NCBI GenBank assembly: GCA_033439765.1
Contig: JAULSN010000001.1
Location: forward strand, 2,728,001 to 2,792,000
Reading direction: 5' to 3'
Source of the DNA: Lasiosphaeria ovina
Taxonomy: Eukaryota > Ascomycota > Sordariomycetes > Sordariales > Lasiosphaeriaceae
DNA length: 64,000 nt
Position 1 is the stretch's first letter. Each line of letters starts with the position of its first letter. Shown here piece after piece: positions 24,684 to 36,050 of the stretch. A program made the position numbers and the translations under genes. Below the pieces are notes generated by a model. It was not told where the DNA came from. It ran no database searches and was given only the letters and a program-made list of their open reading frames with translations.

Positions 24684-26397
24684 ATGAAGAACAACATCCT
24701 AGCAACCATCCTGGCGTCTGCCAGCGCGACAGGCGCCGTCGTCTCCAGGGCCGCGACAAGCCAGGACCTCTGCGCGAAGACCAGCTACGAACAAAATGGC
24801 AACTGGTTCTGCACACCTGTCCAGCAAATCACGTATACAAACCTCGGAGGCTCAGGAACGTACAACGACGTGGTCGGCATTTCCGCCACCGGCCAGTGCG
24901 AATTCCAGCCCAAGGCTTATTCGGGCCCGCTGGCGCCGTTCAACGAGCAGTTGTCTCTCCACTTCCGGGGCCCATTGGCCCTCAGACAGATGGCCGTCTA
25001 CACACCCGGGCCTCAGAAGAAGAAGCGGGACGAGGCCGATGATGCGGCGGCCGGGAACAAGACCAACAAGCGCCGCGTAGAGCAGAACAACCACAACCGC
25101 CGTCACCTAAACGAGCTCCAGCACCACCACCAGAACGCACACGTTCATAGGAGGAGGCGGGAGGAAGAGATCAAGGCGGTGGAGGAGCGCGCCGACCACC
25201 CGACAGTCTGGGTCACGGCGACCATCGACGGCAAAGTCGTGTCATGGATCAACAACTACTTTGGAGAGACGCCGCCGACTCCCGTTCCGGTACCCGCAGA
25301 GGCGAAAGTCGACAACAGCCCGGCATCAGCAGCGCCGAAACCGACTCCCGCCGCCCAGAGCGCCAACAACAACGCAGCAAAGAGCTCCCCGGCCGCAAAG
25401 GCGCCCGCCGCGGCCGCGGCCGGCGACTATGTCCGCACGGGCTACTACAGCGCCGCGGCGCAGCAGGCCAACGGGCTGACGTTCCTGGGCAACTTTGGAC
25501 CGGGAGGCAAGCTGTCGTACGCCAACAGCGACGTGAGCGGAAGCTCGGCCGGGCCGGCCGTCCTCGCCAATAGTACTGTTTGGTCGGCCCACGAGTACAC
25601 CGTCATGACGGACCAGCCGTGCAACGACGGGTCTTGCGGCTACTTCCCGGACGGTATTGCCGCGTTCAGTAAGTATTTTTTTTTTACCTTTCTGCTGTTT
25701 TGTTTTGCATCTCATGCTGTATCTCTCTCCACATCCGCCCTCCCTCTTTTTCCCCCTTCTTCGTCTTGCGGCCAACATCGCAACCCCCTCAAAGGCAAAG
25801 AACAAAAAGAGACTAACCCAACACACAGAGGGCTTCGACGGAGCTGACAAGACCTTTCTCTTCGAGTTCTCCATGCCAACCGACCCCAACCCGGCGCCGC
25901 CGGCCGGCTCGTTCCTCGCGCCGCAGTTCGACATGCCGGCGCTGTGGATGCTCAACGCCAAGATCGCGCGCACGGGGCAGTACTCCGCGTGCTCGTGCTG
26001 GACGTCCAACTGCGGCGAGTTCGACATCTTCGAGGTCCTACAGAGCGGCGACGACAAGTGCAAGTCGACGTTCCACGCGTCGCCCGGCGGCGGCGACTCG
26101 AACTACTTCCCCCGCCCGCTCGACGCGGCCGCTCCGATCCGCGTCGCTGTCGTCTTTGATGCTGCGTCCGAGTCGGTGTCCGTCAATGTGCTTGACCCGA
26201 GCGATGTTGCCGGAACTCCTGGCCAGGATTTCCCCGCGGCGCTGTCGGCTGCCCAGATCGCCGAGCTGCGCACCGGCGCCCAGTCCTCGGCTACGCCCGG
26301 CGTCGCTGGCATCGGCGCGGCTAAGCTCGATGTCAACGCTGCTGTGGGCGGCGGCGGCAAGGCCGCGAGCTACTTTGCCATAGCGCCGGCGTCGTAA
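24684..26397 (+). CDS. TOS1-like cell wall glycoside hydrolase (DUF2403/DUF2401)
   Basis: This is a predicted secreted, wall-associated protein of the yeast Tos1/YJL171C family. Two exons, 24684-25668 and 25829-26397, joined across a 160-nt intron, give 517 aa. A hydrophobic N-terminus (NILATILASASATGAVV) is a plausible but weak signal peptide. The DUF2403-like part (~25-110) contains DLCAKTSYEQNGNWFC. Then comes a highly basic and His-rich insert (~112-180, with KKKRDE, NKRR and RRRREEE) and an Ala/Pro/Ser-rich linker (~200-250). The DUF2401-like part follows, with CNDGSCGYFPDG, ALWMLNAKI and SNCGEFDIFEVL. The E-F-D-I-F-E string resembles the GH16 ExDxxE catalytic motif, which suggests beta-glucan activity; this is inference. 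No GPI signal is obvious at the end. It is convergent with the BTB gene. Confidence 0.85.
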
Positions 26398-27743
26398 ATT
26401 TTTGTTCTACGTCTTTGCTTCGGTCTCGCGTGTGGGTGTGTGTCTCTGTGTAGCGTCAACCGGGAATGGGGAATGGACATGGGCTTGGGCTTGGTCTGTT
26501 TCTATCTACTGCCGTTGGTTTTGGATATATCTACCTTAACCTTGCCTTGCCTATGCCCCTTTCGTTTCTTTGCGTGTTGGTGGTTGTTTGTTGTTTAGCG
26601 GCGAGGCTGGCAACCAACCAACCAACCAACTAACCAAGCAACGGCTTCGTCGGTTGAGGCCGAGAGGAACACACACGCAACAGGAGACTTACCTTGCTCT
26701 GATTTGCTTTGCTTCTGGAGGCTGGCACGCGCTGACGACTTCTTTTGCTTTTCTCTCCTCTTCTTGTCTTGAATTCTACTTCACCCCCTTTTTTGAGACC
26801 TTTTTGAGACCCCTTTTCGGGTCATTCGATTCTCCCAGCTGTTGGCGGTTTTGGGGCTTGGGGCTTAGCGCTGGGGAGGTGTTCTGTTTAGTAGACGGTA
26901 GAAGGGAAAGGTCGGAAGGTATACACACACATACACCCATCCCCTACCTGTCTGTCTATCTATATATCTATCTAGAGCCCCTGTTTCGCGGAACAGTGGA
27001 GCCGGCCGGCTGCTTTTCTTTCCCCCTTTCCCCATCCGCCCCCTCTTTTCTTTTTACCTGTACGTACACGAAACCTTTACATTCTGGAACATCATGAGAT
27101 ACACACAATACAAACGCATAGACGCGAATACGCATTTGCTTCCCATGGCCTGGCTTCTTGTTATGGTGGTGTCAAGTGAAGTGGAAAATATGCAATTGGT
27201 TCGCATACTCAGACCCATCTGGGGGTAAAATTGATCTAGTCTAATTAGGTCTACTGATTAACTCTACAGCCACGGCCGAACATGTAATGTAGTTCTAACA
27301 TCCCGACTGGGTTTCTTATTTGCCCAGGTAGGCTTAGTCCCCTTGACGTATTTTGGCTTATTCTTGTAATAGCCATCTTCCCGGAAGCCTAGGTGGCCAG
27401 CACCTAATAAGCAGGTCCGAGGGAGGGGGCCGGGTCCGACCGCTAATCTCGCGGCTCGGACTCTGTGATGCTTTCCATCACCTTCTGTCGCCAGGGACTC
27501 CGGGCTCCCCCGAATCAAATCCCTGTGGGAATTGAGTGGTTCTGTGAATTTTGCAATTCCGGGAACACACTGCTGCACTTTTGCAGTTATATCTTCCAAC
27601 CAGCGGAGGCAAAGGCGGCGGATCAGATAGTCCTCACGGCATTGAGGTAGCTGAAGGCGAGGGGCGTCATATAATGGTGAGTCTCGAGTCAGGGCGAGGG
27701 CCTGTTACCAGACAAGATCGAACTGCTCCTGTCGTGCCTCCTC
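26398..27743. other. convergent intergenic region TOS1-like/BTB
   Basis: These are the 3' flanks of convergent genes. Simple structures are an AACC tetranucleotide repeat near 26612-26634, a direct duplication of TTTTTGAGACC near 26790-26812 and a CTAT/TATC-rich stretch near 26950-26975. I see no credible coding frame. Confidence 0.55.
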
Positions 27744-28879
27744 TCATGACAAGTCGAGAAACGAGATATTCTGCAGGTCGCTGACGGGGGTCAAGATGAG
27801 TTGCTCGGTGTCTGAGACGTCGAACTTCACGTCGTCGGACTGCGGTTTCGCTATTGCTGCCGGGCGGAGCTCGGGGGAGGACAGGGTGGCGAGCAGGTGG
27901 GGACAGGTGCTCTCGCCGACGGTGGCGCGATGGGAGTGAAAGCTGCACTGGCGGAAGCCGAAAAAGCGCTCGCCGTTCCGGAGCTTGTTCACGGGGAGGC
28001 GGAGCTGAGGGTTCTTGAAGCGGACGTCGGCCTTGCTCGCGACCATCTTGGTCAGATGCTTGCGGTACTCTTCGGCGAGGCCGGGGAAGGCGACGAACAG
28101 GCGGTCAAAGTGGCCGGCCTGGGCGACGCTCGTGTCACCGCCGTGCAGTGTCCATGCGAGCATGGCCACGGCCCACTTGCGCAGCCTGAAGGCCTGCTCG
28201 GTCTGGCACTCGCCGTAGATGAAGGCGATGAACTGCGGGGACATGGCCCAGTCGAGGTGCAGGTACATGTCTTGAAGGGCGTCCATGGCCACGTCCTGGA
28301 GTGCGGGCAGGTCGATCAGCACGGCGAAGAGGTGCAGGCGGATGAGGTTGAAGCGGAGCGAGCGGCACTGGGCGGGGGTGATCTTCTGGATGGCGGCGTC
28401 GAGGAAGCTGTGGAAGGAGCGCCGCTGGTAGAGCCACAGCACGAAGAGCTCGAACATGTCGGCGTTCTCGGCGGGCAGCCACATGATGTCATCGTCGTCG
28501 CTGTCTTGGGGAGGAGACGACCGTGAAGACGAAGACGGTGACGACGGGTCGGGCAGCGATAAGGGCGACGGCGATGGGAAGGATGATGATGACGAAGACG
28601 ACGATAGTGATGGCAGCGGAGACGATGGCCCAGGGGCGGTTTGGACTGGTGTCTGTTCATGTTCGAGGTGCTCGAGCTGTTCTCGGAAGAAGCTGCTGGT
28701 CTCACAGAGGAGGTTCTTGTGCAGATTGAACTCGCGCTGCTCCTGGCCGACCAAGATGGTAGCAGCCTCGCATCCTTCCAGTCTGGACGAGTCAGCACGT
28801 GAAGCCCTACATGTTTTGCGGAATAGAATAGCAGTCTGACTCACGACCCGACAACTTCTGGTTTATTACTCCACCTCAT
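27744..28879 (-). CDS. BTB/POZ domain protein of unknown function
   Basis: The main frame (27744-28782) has no in-frame ATG at its upstream end. A short first exon, 28879-28845 (MRWSNKPEVVGS), joined across a 62-nt intron (28783-28844; donor GTGAGT, acceptor CAG) supplies a start and gives 357 aa. After ~12 residues comes a BTB-like start (EAATILVGQEQREFNLHKNLLCETSSFF), shown here only for its position at ~16-45; the fold is interrupted by a Ser/Pro-rich insert (~60-105) and continues through FELFVLWLYQR. The rest resembles the helical region of many fungal BTB proteins (LFAVLIDLPALQD). Such proteins are often Cullin-3 adaptors, but nothing here shows a partner. Function is unassigned. Confidence 0.8.
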
Positions 28880-30990
28880 GATGCCGACGATACCAAAGTG
28901 ACAACCCAAAAGAAACACGAATCACGAAACAGAATCAATCAGAGAAGTTAATCCCCGACGCGCATTCGTAGCGCGGCGCTGGCTCTTTGTATTTCTCTCC
29001 GTCTCGCATGCTGGGCCAAGAGCGAGTGAGACCCGAATCCACGGATTACCTGAAGGGAAACCCCAGGGAACCAAAGGAACCCATGACGGGGGCTAGGTCC
29101 CAAATCGAGGCATCACGTCGCCAAAAGGCACCCAACAACTGCCCTGTATCCTCGCTTGCCTGCCACCAACAAGTCACAACAGTCGACTGATTGACTCCCT
29201 GTCGGGCCGTGGTCGGAAACGGCGTTTCGTTTCGTTTCGAAGTTGACGTGACAGTCCGCCGTTGCTACAGTCTTCGCAGTAGCAAACGCGCTAACATGCA
29301 CCCGTTGGACAGTTGCCACGGTCTGCCGGGGCGATTCCGACCACTGACGAGTGACGGCACTCGACAAGCCCGAGGAGCGCCCCCCTGCGCTGTTGCCCCT
29401 GATGACACCCCACCTTGTTCTGCCCCTGACGAGAGCTCCTTCCTCCCAGCTGCGCGCTCGCCATCCGCTGCCTCGTGTCACCTCAATTCCTTGTCTGCAT
29501 TGAATCCGCCTCCATGCTGCGCGTGGCCAATGACAACGAGAATGAAGACGTCAAGCCCCGAGATCGACAGGGCATCATCCTCTCGACATGCCGAGCGGTC
29601 CCAACCGCCACGAGGCAGGTTGGCACAGACCAGCCAGCCCAGCGAGCCTAGCTAGCTGTTGGAGAAACACCATTCCACTGTCCGTACGGATACGCAGTGT
29701 GTGATAAACTTTCGCCGCGGACAATCGGAGAAACCGTGGTTCGCAACTTTGCAAAGCCCGTCGTTTTAATTCTTCATGTGTCGAAATACGTGTGTCTAAG
29801 CTGCAAAATTGGTCTCAGAACAAGAAGCGAAAGAATTGGAGGGGCTCTTGTTGTCGGCCGGGTCGACTCCAAGCCCCAATTGCACCTTCCCCGTCGAGTG
29901 GTTGTCGTTTTGAGGGATAACCTTTCCCCGACTGACCCCTCTCTGCCAAGAGGTAGCTTAACTCACAGACAGCCACGAAGACGATTCGAAATCTTGAGGA
30001 ACAAAGTTGATGATACCAATCTGTCGGGTTCCTTTTAGCTATCAAGCTGATACGTAATCCACTCTCGACGACATTCAGTTGAGATGACGGAGCTTCGGAG
30101 CCTCAGCCACACCTGCCGGTAATTCAATTACACCACCTCCGACCACGGTTGACAGTGTGCCTATCCGGCTCCGGTACGGAATATCTGGCAGCAATACTCC
30201 GTACGGATACTGGGTTGGGTGTTTATTCCCGGCACGATTACTCGACAGCTCTGTATATCTCGTCTGCGCCGAGGCTTGTTCCAAGCTGCCAACTTCACAA
30301 TTGTTGGTTCTTGCGGAATATATCTGTATTCACTCTGTAAATCGTGCCGAGGCCCACGCCACCTTGTGGCGGCCGGTCTGTCGAGACGGAGAAAATTCAG
30401 AGCAACACCGACTCTCCTGCGAATGCCGAGAGCAGAGGGTCTGGTGTTAGCTAAGCAGCCACCATGTTGACGTCAACGGCTCCAGCAGAGAACAGAAACC
30501 CGAATGCCGAGAGGGTCTTCGCTCAGCGACCAGCCCAACGAGTAGAACTGGTAATCCGTCCCGAATTTCAAGGCTGTTGCTTGTTGGATAATGAATTTCA
30601 TTTGGGGCCTTGAAACGCCGAATACGCTTGATACGTTCGATGCACCCTCTATTATGCTTGTGCGTCCGCCGTAGTACGGAGCAACTCGCTCCCGAGTACC
30701 GATAAAGCACGTTAGAAATCAGTCAGATTTGCTTAGTGTGGGGTGCAGAGCTTGGATTAGGAATCAACAGGCAAAAAACCGCGGCCCTTTGCAGATGGAA
30801 CTATGTTTAGGTATATATATCAAAGTGAGTACATCTTGGATTCTCGATATCGCCCTCAAGCTTCGCAACATTCCTCACATTTGCATCATCATAAGCACAA
30901 TCCCACTTTAATCGACAAAGAAGCAGGGGACGCTGTCAGCACCTTCTAAATCCATTCCCCCCCCCCAAAAAAAAAAACCCACAGCCAATC
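28880..30990. promoter_or_regulatory. divergent promoter region BTB/OYE
   Basis: This 2.1 kb upstream region separates two divergent genes. It holds a (GTTTC)3 repeat near 29224-29238, the perfect palindrome TCCGTACGGA at 29681-29690 and the longer TACTCCGTACGGATA at 30195-30209. A C run followed by an A run lies just before the OYE ATG. A 154-codon frame at 29191-29655 has no domain and no matching codon character, so I do not call it. Confidence 0.5.
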
Positions 30991-32350
30991 ATGACTGTCC
31001 GAAAGCTTACGGCAACCGTTGCGGCCCCCGGCGTGCCCTTCTTCACCCCGGCTCAGGACCCGCCCGTCGGAACGGCGCTCAACACGGACAATGACAATGG
31101 CGCCGGCTCCAAGACGCCGACCGTCTTCACCCCGCTCAAGCTCCGGTCGCTGACGCTGCAGAACCGGTTCGCCGTCAGCCCCATGTGCATGTACTCGGCC
31201 GACGATGGCCACCTCACAGACTTCCATCTCGTGCACCTCGGGGCTATGGCCATGCGCGGCGTTGCCCTCACCATCTTCGAGGCCACCAGCGTGACGCCCA
31301 ACGGCCGCATCTCGCCCGAGGACAGCGGCCTGTGGACCGACTCGCAGATCGCGCCGCTGAAGCGCATCGTCGACTTCATCCACTCGCAGGGCCAGAAGGC
31401 CGGCATCCAGCTCGCCCACGCCGGCCGCAAGGCCAGCACCGTCGCCCCCTGGCACACCCAGAACCGCGGCCAAGGCGAGACTGCCACCGCTGCCCAGGGC
31501 GGCTGGCCCGACAATGTCTGGGCGCCGTCCGCCATCAAGTTCTCGCCCAAGTTCCCCCAGCCCAAGGAGATGACCGTCTCCGACATCGAGGGCCTGGTCG
31601 ACAGCTTCGCCAAGGCCGCCAGCCGCGCCGTCAGCGCCGGCTTTGACACGATAGAGATCCACGCTGCGCACGGCTACCTGTTTACAGAGTTCCTGTCGCC
31701 TATCACCAACGTGCGTCTCATTACACCCAAAACTCGAAACTAGAGATTACTAACACTCTTGGGAAAAACAGAAACGCACAGACCAGTACGGCGGCAGCTT
31801 CGAGAACCGCACGCGGCTGCTAGTCGACGTGATCAAGGCGACGCGGGCGGTGATCCCCGAGACGATGCCGCTGCTGGTGCGCATCTCGGCGACCGAGTGG
31901 ATGGAGTGGACGGGCGAGGAATCGTGGGACCTGGCGCAAAGCATCCGACTCGCAAAGCTGCTGCCGGACCTCGGCGTCGACCTGCTCGACGTCAGCTCCG
32001 CCGGCAACAACGCCGAGCAGCGCATGCAGATAACGCCCACCGTGCAGATCGACCTCGCCGGCGAGATCCGCGATGCTGTCCGTGCCGCCGGCAAGACGCT
32101 GCTCATCGGTGCGGTCGGGTTTGTTAACACGGCTGAGATTGCCCGCCGCATTGTCCAGACTGGTGATGAGGGTCTGGTGGACGTTGATGGCGAGCACGGC
32201 CAAAAGACAAAGGCCGACCTCGTTCTTGTGGCGCGCCAGTTCCTCAAGGAGCCAGAGTTTGTCCTCAGGGCGGCCCACCAACTCGGCGTCGAGGTCAAGT
32301 GGCCGCTGCAGTACGGCCGCGCGGCGTGGGCCAAGGGCGAGAAGTTGTAA
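30991..32350 (+). CDS. NADH:flavin oxidoreductase, YqjM-type old yellow enzyme
   Basis: This is an FMN-dependent ene-reductase of the old yellow enzyme family, thermophilic-like (YqjM) class, which reduces activated C=C bonds with NAD(P)H; its natural substrate is unknown. Two exons, 30991-31710 and 31772-32350, around a 61-nt intron with a CTAAC branch give 432 aa. The TIM barrel begins at ~44 (VFTPLKLRSLTLQNRF). The class-defining Cys66 lies in SPMCMYS. The substrate-anion-binding pair is His224/His227 in IHAAHGYLF. KRTDQYGGSFENRTR follows the splice junction. GLVDVDGEHGQ takes the place of the more usual D.v..GR..iaNPdl segment near the end, a mild divergence in the FMN-phosphate loop. The ~40-residue N-terminal extension is not a clear targeting signal. 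Confidence 0.9.
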
Positions 32351-33010
32351 AAGAGGGGGAATACGAATGGGGATATGAATGTCATGAGTGCGCCCGGGTG
32401 ACGTGTATTTTATTTAGCATGGCGACGAGATTTGTGTTTTACATTTTTGGTGTTATGACTTTGGAGAGGCTCGGCATTAGACAGACTTTTTGAATCACTT
32501 TTTGTCTTGGCTGATTCTCGAACGTGCGCGTATGCTATCCCAGGATGAAATCTCTGTACAACGTGAAATTGTCGAGCATTATTTCGAGTTGTTCAAAGAC
32601 GTGATGTAGCTCGAGTGTAGGTAGGATTCGTCCAGAGCACTGGTGATAGGGTTAGGGTTACCACCAATACGCGACAGTGTGAGCACTTGCTCTCCTTTCA
32701 TCTGCACAGTGGCGTTTTTGTAAGTTGAGGCGCACCTCATCATCCATCCGCTCTCGACCTAATAATTCAACAACCTCCCTCACCTTGGTCGAACCTGAAC
32801 GCAAACCTGAAAGTGACTAGCACCTTCCGTCCCGACAACCGCAAGGTGTCTGAAACATGGCCGGATCGTGAACTTGATCGCTCAATCGCCAGGCCGCCTA
32901 AAAGTTCAACTCATACTGTTACGCCTGTCGCAACCTCAGCCTGCCTGGGCTGGGAGATAATTACTACTAGCAAAAAAAAGCTGAAAGATGATGACCCGTC
33001 CTGCGCACCC
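32351..33010. promoter_or_regulatory. OYE 3' flank and Mei5-like promoter
   Basis: This holds 2.3 tandem telomere-type repeats (TAGGGTTAGGGTTA, 32647-32660), ~350 nt upstream of the next ATG. The frame that continues upstream of 33011 has no ATG, so it is leader rather than coding sequence. Confidence 0.5.
32647..32660 (+). promoter_or_regulatory. telomere-like repeat (possible Tbf1/Teb1-type site)
   Basis: TAGGGTTAGGGTTA matches the fungal telomere repeat TTAGGG. In yeasts, such sites in promoters bind Tbf1/Teb1-type Myb proteins; that role here is inference. Confidence 0.45.
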
Positions 33011-34177
33011 ATGTCGTCATCATCTGAAACCCCCGGGCCGGCAGCAACCAACAAGCGCCGTCGCGCCGAAGCTGCCAACGTCGCCTTGCGCAAGCCCTTC
33101 CGCTCGCCCATGATCAGCAGACAGGCTGCTGCCGCCGGCGAGGGAGATGACGGGGCGAGGGCAGGCACCGCCAATGCTTCCCCCACTATTGCACGGGCAG
33201 CGGCTGGTGCAGAAGCCGCAGCACGAGCAGTAGCGACCCCGGGCACACCGCGCGCCAATCCCGCCACTCGGCGAAGAGGACGCGGCGCGTGGCTCTCGAC
33301 GCCAGCGTCGGCCTCGCGGGGCTCGCCGCTGAACCAGCCTTCGATGCGCGGCAGTAACAGCAGCCTTGCGTCGAGACCCGGCAACAGTAGGCTGGAAACT
33401 CCGCTGGCTGGGAAAGTCAGCAAGAAGAAGAACAGCGGCAGCGGGCAAGTCTTGCGACACGGCGGAGATGTGGATGACGGCGACGACGACGACGCCGACG
33501 ACTTGCTCGAGCGGATGCGGCGAGCCGAGCGGGAGACGGGCGCGCACGTGCGCCAGCTGCAGCAGGAGCTCGAGGTCGTCCGGCAGGCCAAGCGCATCGA
33601 GCAGCAGTCTGAGCAGAGCAGGAGACTACGGCGACAGCCACCACTTACAGCAGCACCAGCCGGCGACGGAGGATCCAGCATCATCGACGCCGAGCTTAGA
33701 GAGCTGGTGGGCAAGTGGAAGCTCGCCAGCCGGCAGGCTGCCGAGGAGCTGTTCGAGCTGATCAAGGGGCGCGTCGCGGGCATGGGCGGCGGCAAAGCCT
33801 GGCGCGAGACGCGCAGGCAGCAGCAGCAAGGGTTCTTCGCGGGGTTTGATGATGGCGATGGCTACGGGAGCAGTGCGACGCGGCGGGATCACGAGAGGGA
33901 CTGCAAGGAGGAGTGCGGGTGCGACGACGACGACGATGGTCGCCGCGAGGCAGCGCTGCGCGGGCATGCCGACGAGGAAGGGGATGGGGGGGGTGGGAAG
34001 GAGGAGTCAGAGGGCGAGGAGTCGGTTTGTTTACCCCTATTTTGGATTTTTATATGTGGAACATTTGAGAAGGCTGACTATTGCTAGGACTTCACGATGT
34101 TGATGATGCTCAAGAGCCTCAACATCGACCCCAATGCCTTGGGCTACGATGCAGCTGAGGATAAATGGCGGGACTGA
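33011..34177 (+). CDS. Mei5/Sfr1-like recombination mediator (probable)
   Basis: Two exons, 33011-34024 and 34088-34177 (63-nt intron, donor GTTTGT), give 367 aa; 33011 is the only early in-frame ATG. The call rests on three features: an N-terminal KPFRSPMISR motif (~29-38), as in Sfr1/Mei5 proteins; a central coiled coil (~165-205, ERMRRAERETGAHVRQLQ onward) followed by ELRELVGKWKLASRQAAEELF; and the C-terminal MLMMLKSLNIDPNALGYD. Sfr1/Mei5 pairs with Swi5/Sae3 to help Rad51 and Dmc1 strand exchange. The rest is low-complexity: Ala/Arg-rich early, acidic near 150-160 and 300-335. The sequence diverges fast in this family, so the assignment is moderate; a coiled-coil nuclear protein of other function remains possible. 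Confidence 0.6.
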
Positions 34178-34871
34178 GAAATACATTCCAGTAAACCTCC
34201 ACCTTGTCGTCGTTGAGAGCTTGTGAGCCAAGGCCAAAACATAGAGGAATGGCGCAACTCGAGGAGGGCTACAGAGATTCGGAGCGCTCGAAGCTATCAT
34301 CGGCCGTTGGAATCCTTGGCGGAGAGACCCTGTTATTATCGCCACCTGCTACCTTATACCATAAGTTAAAAAATACGGTTTGCGTTTGTGCAAGTGATGC
34401 AGCCTCCTGATGGTGATCCAAGTGTAGAAACTTTGCAGCGGTCCCGAATGCTGCTGGCCCAGCGGGAGCTAAGCCGGCATGTTCCCCACAGGGGCCCAGT
34501 TAACCTTTCCGCATTCGTCACTACGTCGGGGGCGACCGGCTTCCTGATTTGCGCGTGGTGGAATTGGAATTCGGTGGCACATGATTGGACAGGATTTGCC
34601 GAGGCGTGCCGGCTAACTGAGCGCCCCAGGTGATGATGCAGTCCCGACCCGACAAAGGTCGTCAATCGGTCCTCCGCCACGCCACCAACAGCAGCAACCC
34701 GAGGCCTTTTTCTCGATCCCACTTCCGCATCCCGACCGACCACCCACCCACCTACCCGGTACCTGCGCGACAGGAAGAAGCACAAGTCGCAGTGTTCAAG
34801 CGGCTCGCTCAATTGGCATCCCCGGAACATCGAATTGATTGCATCCCTCCTGCTCTCGAGCCACAGCCACA
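34178..34871. promoter_or_regulatory. Mei5-like 3' flank and SDHB promoter
   Basis: No gene is seen. The final ~200 bases are C-rich and end directly at the SDHB ATG, as in other leaders of this window. Confidence 0.45.
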
Positions 34872-36050
34872 ATGGCAGCTCTCCGCTCCTCGTCCGCCGC
34901 CCGCCTCTTCGGCTCGGCGGCATCGCGCCCGGCTTTTCGCCTCGCCGTCGCCGCCCCCGTCCGCGGCTTCGCGCAGCTGGCCGACGCCGCGCAGGAGAGC
35001 CAGACTGCGTCGGGCGACCAGAAGGCGCGCATCAAGACGTTCCAGGTCTACCGCTGGAACCCCGACACGCCCACCGAGAAGCCCACCATGCAGAGCTACT
35101 CCCTCGACCTCAACAAGACGGGCCCCATGGTCCTCGACGCCTTGATACGCATCAAGAACGAGCTCGACCCCACCCTCACCTTCCGCCGCAGCTGCAGAGA
35201 GGGCATCTGCGGGAGCTGCGCCATGAACATCAACGGAACCAACACCCTGGCCTGCCTTTGTAAGTCCTGAGACGGAGAGAAAAGCCTTCGAGGAGGGGAG
35301 GAGAGGAGGGGAGGAGCGGAGGGGCGCCTTTTTTTGTCATTGTCGTTGTTGTTGCGCAGCACAGGCTCGAGTCAGCAGATGGAGGACAGGACGGGGAGAT
35401 ACAAAACCTGACGTGACGTGGCAAGCCCTCAAGGGCGGAGAGAACACGCGCTTACAGAAAGTCCCTCTGGGGCACGATGGAACAGGCCGCATTCCCACCG
35501 AGGTCAATGCCGAGATGAAGATCTACCCGCTCCCGCACACGTACGTGGTCAAGGACCTGGTGCCCGACCTCACGCAGTTCTACAAGCAGTACAAGTCGAT
35601 CAAGCCGTACCTGCAGCGAGACACACCGTCTCCCGACGTGAGTTTTCCCTCTTTTGTTTACAAAATTGCGCATGCCGGGAATAAGTGTTATGCGGGACTG
35701 ACAGACTCTAATTTCTTTCGGGCAAACAGGGCAAGGAGTATAGACAGAGCAAGGCGGACCGGAGGAAGCTGGACGGGCTCTACGAGTGCATCCTGTGCGC
35801 GTGCTGCTCGACGTCGTGCCCGTCGTACTGGTGGAATTCGGAGGAGTACCTGGGCCCGGCCATGCTGCTGCAGTCGTACCGCTGGCTGGCCGACTCGCGC
35901 GACGAGCGCACCGCCGAGCGCAAGGACGCCCTCAACAACTCCATGAGCCTGTACCGCTGCCACACCATCCTCAACTGCACCCGCACGTGCCCCAAGGGCC
36001 TCAACCCCGGCCTGGCCATTGCCCAGATCAAGAAGGAGATGGCGTTTTGA
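34872..36050 (+). CDS. sdhB: succinate dehydrogenase iron-sulfur subunit
   Basis: This is the iron-sulfur subunit of mitochondrial complex II, carrying electrons from SdhA flavin to ubiquinone. Three exons (34872-35259, 35486-35637, 35730-36050; introns of 226 and 92 nt) give 286 aa, the usual length. The first ~35 residues are Arg/Ala/Ser-rich without acids, a mitochondrial presequence. The [2Fe-2S] ligands lie in [10 protein letters not shown], with the last Cys in TLACL at the first splice junction; this junction splits the following Cys codon and resumes at RIPTEV. The C-terminal domain has [16 protein letters not shown] and [14 protein letters not shown] for the [4Fe-4S] and [3Fe-4S] clusters. 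The His in CHTIL is the known quinone-site residue. The reading frame ends MAF, slightly shorter than some orthologues. Confidence 0.97.

Noticed and set aside
27897..28526. 209-codon plus-strand frame over the BTB gene
   Set aside because: Shadow frame; the minus-strand product has BTB features and a supported splice junction.
28783..28844. BTB protein starting at 28844
   Set aside because: That start is GTG and the segment has full intron signals (GTGAGT donor, TGAC branch, CAG acceptor); a spliced ATG exon fits better.
29191..29655. 154-codon frame in the BTB/OYE promoter region
   Set aside because: No domain, no splice continuation, competing frame on the other strand.
30946..31671. 241-codon open frame antisense to the old yellow enzyme
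   Set aside because: Gly/Ala/Asp-rich composition typical of an antisense shadow, and it overlaps a conserved FMN enzyme.
32813..33010. extension of the Mei5-like protein upstream of 33011
   Set aside because: The frame is open but begins at GTG and has no ATG before 33011.
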